Below, in pieces: positions 60,469 through 64,000 of a stretch of DNA of 64,000 nucleotides. Origin of the DNA: Mantamonas sphyraenae. Taxonomy: Eukaryota; CRuMs; Mantamonadidae. The DNA is taken from the NCBI GenBank assembly GCA_026936335.1, contig JAPMXV010000001.1, forward strand, positions 310,001 to 374,000, read 5' to 3'. Position numbers and translations under genes: made by a program. The stretch's first letter is position 1; each line of letters starts with the position of its first letter. The notes beneath the pieces are model-generated. The model was not told the origin of the DNA. It saw nothing but the letters and a program-made list of their open reading frames with translations, and did no database searches.

Positions 60469-61819
60469 ATGTTGCGCACAGTGGTGTTGACCCTGCTTGT
60501 GCTGCTGGCCTGCCATGTACATATTCCTGCAGGTGTGCCAGGTAGCACAGGCGCAGAGGCGGCGCAGGAGACCTGTGTGTACGGGACGTTTGGGTTGCAC
60601 AACGCGGCCCGAGCTGCTGCTGGCTGTGAATGGCACCAACAGCACGGGCGTCAACGTCACCTTTTCCCAGCTCCCCGGTGTGGACGAATTTAGAGTATAC
60701 ATCGCCCGTGTGGGCTTCAACACCCCTCTGTATCCAATGCCTGTCGACCCTGCGCGCAACCCGACCGTTGCCAGCATGCGCAGCGGCACCACACTCGGCG
60801 ATGCACAGGACTCGCAGCAAACCCTCGTCGCAACCGTGTCCAGTGCTCTCGCCAACGGCGACGTCACTGTCCGCGTGGGCAACCTCTCCACAGACGCCAC
60901 ATACTACGTCAACGTGCTTGCACTCCATCGCAGCTCCAACAACCGCACCGCCTACAACGGCCTCTTTGTGCACACTCGCGGCTACGACGGGGCTGCAGAG
61001 CTGCCTGTTGCCACTCTGCTCATATGGTTTCTGCTCCCGTTTGCCCTCACTCTCGTGTGCTGCGGCTGCCTCTCCTACGGTGCGCACACACACACTCGTC
61101 GTCCATCCCACCTCCTTGGCCACAAGCGACCAGAGCGTCAGGTTGCACGCTGCAATGCCGTCACTGCTCTTGTCTGCCTCTTTGTCGTCTGCGCCCCCAT
61201 TGCTCTCGGCGCGTACTACGGCGTCATTGAACCAGACTTTGGCGTCCTTGCCTACATGCGCGAAACAACCTGCTCCATTGTCTCGGTGGCAGCGGACAGC
61301 AACAGTGCAGGCAACACAACCATGGTCACCTTCAATGCTCTGGCTCCAGGTGCACGCAGCCCCACACAGTTTGTCCGCTCCCTGGCAAACCTCACCGGCG
61401 ACCCAAACACTGTCCAGCGTCTGGTCGGCCGCACCACCATGTGCTTTGTCAGCGACTACTATGCTCGTTCCACCTCCCACCTCCTGGCCAACCGGCCCTC
61501 TCTGCACACACGCAGCTACCCCGTCACCGACCCGCAGCTTCTCACATACCGTCTGGCCACTCCCGAACACAACGTTCTTCTCTACGTCGTCGTCACAACT
61601 TCGGCCGCCATCGGCGCCTCTTGTTGCCTCGTCAACTCCTTCCTCTGGACTCTCTCCACGTGGAGGGCGGGAGCCGAGGAGAGGCCCGACGACTCTTCCG
61701 ACGACGAAATCTACGACGAGGAGGAAGCCGAGCTCCACGGCCTCGTGACCCCGACCAAGACTGGCGCCTCTGCATCAATGGGCGCCCCAGAAAGGAAGAT
61801 TGTGCTGGGAAAGTTGTGA
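60469..61819 (+). CDS. Secretory-pathway membrane protein with three TM helices; one frame break
   Basis: The ATG at 60469 begins a signal peptide (MLRTVVLTLLVLLACHVHI). A one-base frame change (one base long) at about 60607-60611, in a CCC run, leads into an open frame that runs to the stop at 61819, giving about 449 residues. The first ~170 residues look like a fibronectin III-type beta-sandwich (VNVTFSQLPGVDEFRVYIARV, ATYYVNVLALHRSS) with several NxT/S sequons. Three hydrophobic helices follow: ATLLIWFLLPFALTLVCCGC, VTALVCLFVVCAPIALGAYY and LLYVVVTTSAAIGASCCLV. The tail is acidic (DDSSDDEIYDEEEAE). No family is recognised. Like its head-to-head neighbour it is a secreted or surface-type membrane protein. 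Confidence 0.62.
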
Positions 61820-61832
61820 AAACGAATTGAAA

Positions 61833-64000
61833 TCATTGTTCGCCATCCTCATCTTGGCCGTCCTCTTGCTCTTCATCCTCCTCCTCGTTGTGAACTTCCA
61901 TGCCATCGTCTTCTTGGTTCTCATCCTGTTGTTCTTGCTCATCACCGTCCTCGCCATCATTCTCTTCGCCTGCGTCCTGCTCGTTGTCAGCATCCTCCTC
62001 AGCAGCCCCATCGTCCCCAGCATCTTCTCCGCCGTCTTCGTCTTCCACCTGAGCTTCCTCTCCCTGCTCCTCCATCTCATCGACATCGTTCTGCGCCTGC
62101 TCATCCTCATCCTCTTCCTGTTCCTTGTCTTCCGTTTCTGCTGCCTTTGCTCGTCCAAACGACCGCTTGCGCCCAAACGTTTTCCGCGCAAAGGTGCTCT
62201 CCTCCTTGCTGCCCTCGCTGCCGCCTCCGCTCAGCCGCCGTGCAAACGGGTTCGCCTTGCGCCTCGACACCACAGGTGCTGCCGACGAGCTCGACGCCTC
62301 TTCTGCCGCCTTGGCCACCACGTCTGCCTCATCCCCCTGCAGCAAAGGGTTGTCCTTTTGCCCTCCGCTTCCGCGCATCATCTTGCGCACCGCGCTCTGG
62401 AATCGGCTTGTCTTGGCCACCTTGCGCGGCTGAGCCACCTCGTTGCCTGCATCTTCCCCTCCCAGCGCCTCGCCATCTTCGTCATCCTCATCCACCGTCC
62501 CGCTGTCGTTTCGGTCACCGTTCTCGCTTCCACCATTGCTTCCGCTGTCCTTTGTGTCCTCGATCTTTCGTTTCCTTGCATTGGCCATCTTCTTCGACGT
62601 GCCCGTCTTGCGTCCTGCCAATCTGCTCAGAGCACTCGACTCTGACCCGCTGCGCTTCATCGACGATCGTTCTTCCTCCGACTTTTTCGCCTTGGCCATG
62701 CTCAAGGCCTTGGTCTTGCGCTTCGGCGCATCCGAGCCGTCCGTGCTCAGCGACGAAGACGATCCCGAGCGGTTCATCGCTCCGCCGCCCATCACCATGG
62801 CGTCGCCGTTGTCCCCTGGCGACCCTGCACTCGACGCCTGCTTGCGAGGCACAGGCAGTGCCTTCTTCTTCTTTTCTGCAGATCCCGGCGTGCTGCTGTC
62901 TCCTTTCTTGTCTTTCTCCTTGTTGCTCTTTGCCTTGCTGCGCCCGTCTGGAATCTTCAGCGATGGCAACACAGCAGGGCTTGTGCTGCGTGCGTCGCTG
63001 CCCTTTGCAGCTGCCTCCTTCTCTGCTCGCACAGACGCCATCACCTTGAACGCTCCCTTGCGTCCACCCTTACCCGCTGATCCTTGCTTCTTGCCGTTTC
63101 CATCTTCCTCCTCCTCTGTCTCCATCGACTTGCTACCTCCAGTCTCCTTGGCGCCTCCACCAAACATGGCTTGCGTCACCTCATCTTCAGAGGCCGATGC
63201 TGTACTCGCGGCGGCTGCCACGTTGCTCGCCGTGCTTGCTGTCGTCTTTTGCGCCTTCAACTTCTTCTCCAGCAGCGCCGCACGCTTCTTCAACATGTTT
63301 TCACGCTTCTCCAGCGCATCCTTGGCGTCCTCAGCCACACTCACCGCTTGTTCCAACTCTGCCACGCGGGCTTGCAGCTTTTCGATCGTCTGCTTGGCCA
63401 GCTCGTACGTCTTGCTGACCGTTTGCAGCCTCTTTTTCCATTCGGCAGAGTCAACGCCGCTTGCGGATGCACCCGACGCAGACAAAGACGCTGTGGCCCC
63501 GCCCGCCGACGGCGCTGCACCCGAGCTTGTTTCCTGTTGCAGCTTCTTGTACTTGCTGCGCCAATTCGTCGCAATGGTGTGCAGCTTCTTGTACTTGTCG
63601 TCGGCAGCCACCTTGTCCGCTTCCAGCTTCTTGATCGAGTCCTGCGCCTCGGACAGACGCTTGTCCGTCGCCGCAGCTGCCGCATTCTTCTTGGCCTGCT
63701 TCACCTGAGCCTGCGCCGCGCTCACTTGCTTCTGCAGGGCCTCGTTCTCGCTGCGTAGCTTCTTCAACGCCGCCGGATCCACACGCTGTTCCATCAACTG
63801 CTTCACTCGCTTGCTCCAGCTCTTGTTGTGCGCCTCCAGCGCCTCCTTCTCCGCCTCCAGCTGCTCCTTTTGCAGCTCCAATTCACGTGAAGCGGCCTTG
63901 GCCTCCTCGGCCTTGTTGCGTGCTTCCGCGGCATCCTTCTGCAGCTCCTCCATGCGTTTCACGCTGCGCTCGTTTTCGCGTCGCAGCATGCTGTTGGATT
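61833..64000 (-). CDS. TPR/MLP-like nucleoporin, C-terminal part (5' end beyond window)
   Basis: The frame is open from the right edge to the stop at 61833, so only the C-terminal ~722 residues are present. The first ~280 residues are heptad-rich coiled coil. The segment WSKRVKQLMEQRVDPAALKK parallels the conserved TPR/MLP region in which a Trp precedes a QLLEQ...DP motif, and KLHTIATNWRSKYKKLQQE parallels the following RRYKTQYEEL helix. A second coiled-coil block ends LLEKKLKAQK. The rest is basic, Ser-rich and probably disordered. It ends in a very acidic tail (nt 61840-62110) like that of animal TPR. TPR forms the nuclear basket of the pore. Assignment rests on pattern and overall plan. 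The stop is 13 bp from the convergent neighbour's stop. Confidence 0.6.
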   Translation of the reverse strand, partial: SNSMLRRENERSVKRMEELQKDAAEARNKAEEAKAASRELELQKEQLEAEKEALEAHNKSWSKRVKQLMEQRVDPAALKKLRSENEALQKQVSAAQAQVKQAKKNAAAAATDKRLSEAQDSIKKLEADKVAADDKYKKLHTIATNWRSKYKKLQQETSSGAAPSAGGATASLSASGASASGVDSAEWKKRLQTVSKTYELAKQTIEKLQARVAELEQAVSVAEDAKDALEKRENMLKKRAALLEKKLKAQKTTASTASNVAAAASTASASEDEVTQAMFGGGAKETGGSKSMETEEEEDGNGKKQGSAGKGGRKGAFKVMASVRAEKEAAAKGSDARSTSPAVLPSLKIPDGRSKAKSNKEKDKKGDSSTPGSAEKKKKALPVPRKQASSAGSPGDNGDAMVMGGGAMNRSGSSSSLSTDGSDAPKRKTKALSMAKAKKSEEERSSMKRSGSESSALSRLAGRKTGTSKKMANARKRKIEDTKDSGSNGGSENGDRNDSGTVDEDDEDGEALGGEDAGNEVAQPRKVAKTSRFQSAVRKMMRGSGGQKDNPLLQGDEADVVAKAAEEASSSSAAPVVSRRKANPFARRLSGGGSEGSKEESTFARKTFGRKRSFGRAKAAETEDKEQEEDEDEQAQNDVDEMEEQGEEAQVEDEDGGEDAGDDGAAEEDADNEQDAGEENDGEDGDEQEQQDENQEDDGMEVHNEEEDEEQEDGQDEDGEQ

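Noticed and set aside
60412-60900. Upstream extension of the propeller membrane protein
   Set aside because: It is antisense to the neighbouring gene's first exon and would place the signal peptide 163 residues inside the protein.

Overview
The window is a gene-dense stretch of nuclear DNA from a eukaryote, probably a free-living flagellated protist. Genes have GT-AG introns of about 60-210 nt and encode eukaryote-only machinery: PRPF6, SRP14, AP-2 alpha, Integrator subunit 8, LAMTOR1, a TPR-like nucleoporin and a Slo potassium channel. A sperm-tail PG-rich (STPG1-like) gene implies a flagellum. Base composition is moderately GC-rich. I cannot place the lineage beyond a heterotroph with an opisthokont-like gene repertoire. 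I saw no organellar, viral, CRISPR or insertion-sequence DNA and no RNA gene that I can support.

Layout: 29 protein genes fill almost all of the 64 kb. They lie mostly as alternating head-to-head and tail-to-tail pairs, with 13-65 bp between stop codons and often under 70 bp between start codons. From the left: a partial membrane protein (-) and a Kelch protein (+); UTP23 and a TPR-FYVE protein (+); PRPF6 (-); an OSCA/TMEM63-like channel with a large ectodomain (+); SRP14, AP-2 alpha, SNIP1 and INTS8 (all -); a dipeptidyl peptidase (+); a membrane-anchored glycosidase-like protein, a BAR-CRIB-STE20 kinase and an F-box/SPRY protein (all -); a coiled-coil protein (+); a Slo channel (-); a SIN1-like TORC2 candidate (+); an MDC1-like FHA/BRCT protein (-); a sphingosine kinase and STPG1 (+); a PanB-PanE fusion (-) head to head with PanC (+); LAMTOR1 (-); a PX-EF-hand protein (+); a Sac-phosphatase/C2 protein (-); a seven-TM protein (+); a beta-propeller membrane protein (-); another membrane protein (+); and the C-terminal part of a TPR/MLP-like nucleoporin (-), cut by the right edge.

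Functional themes: pantothenate synthesis is one divergent gene pair covering PanB, PanE and PanC. Several genes belong to phosphoinositide, endosome or lysosome biology (FYVE, AP-2 alpha, PX-EF, Sac-C2, sphingosine kinase, LAMTOR1). Two are candidate TOR-pathway parts (LAMTOR1 and the SIN1-like protein). The most unusual items are multidomain fusions: BAR-CRIB-STE20 kinase, PX-EF-hand, Sac with a degenerate 5-phosphatase and two C2 domains, and an OSCA-like channel with IPT/TIG-like ectodomains.

Caveat: seven otherwise convincing genes contain single-base reading-frame breaks, nine in total. These look more like residual assembly indels than biology. Exon boundaries were inferred by eye from GT/AG sites and agreement with known families, not from transcripts.
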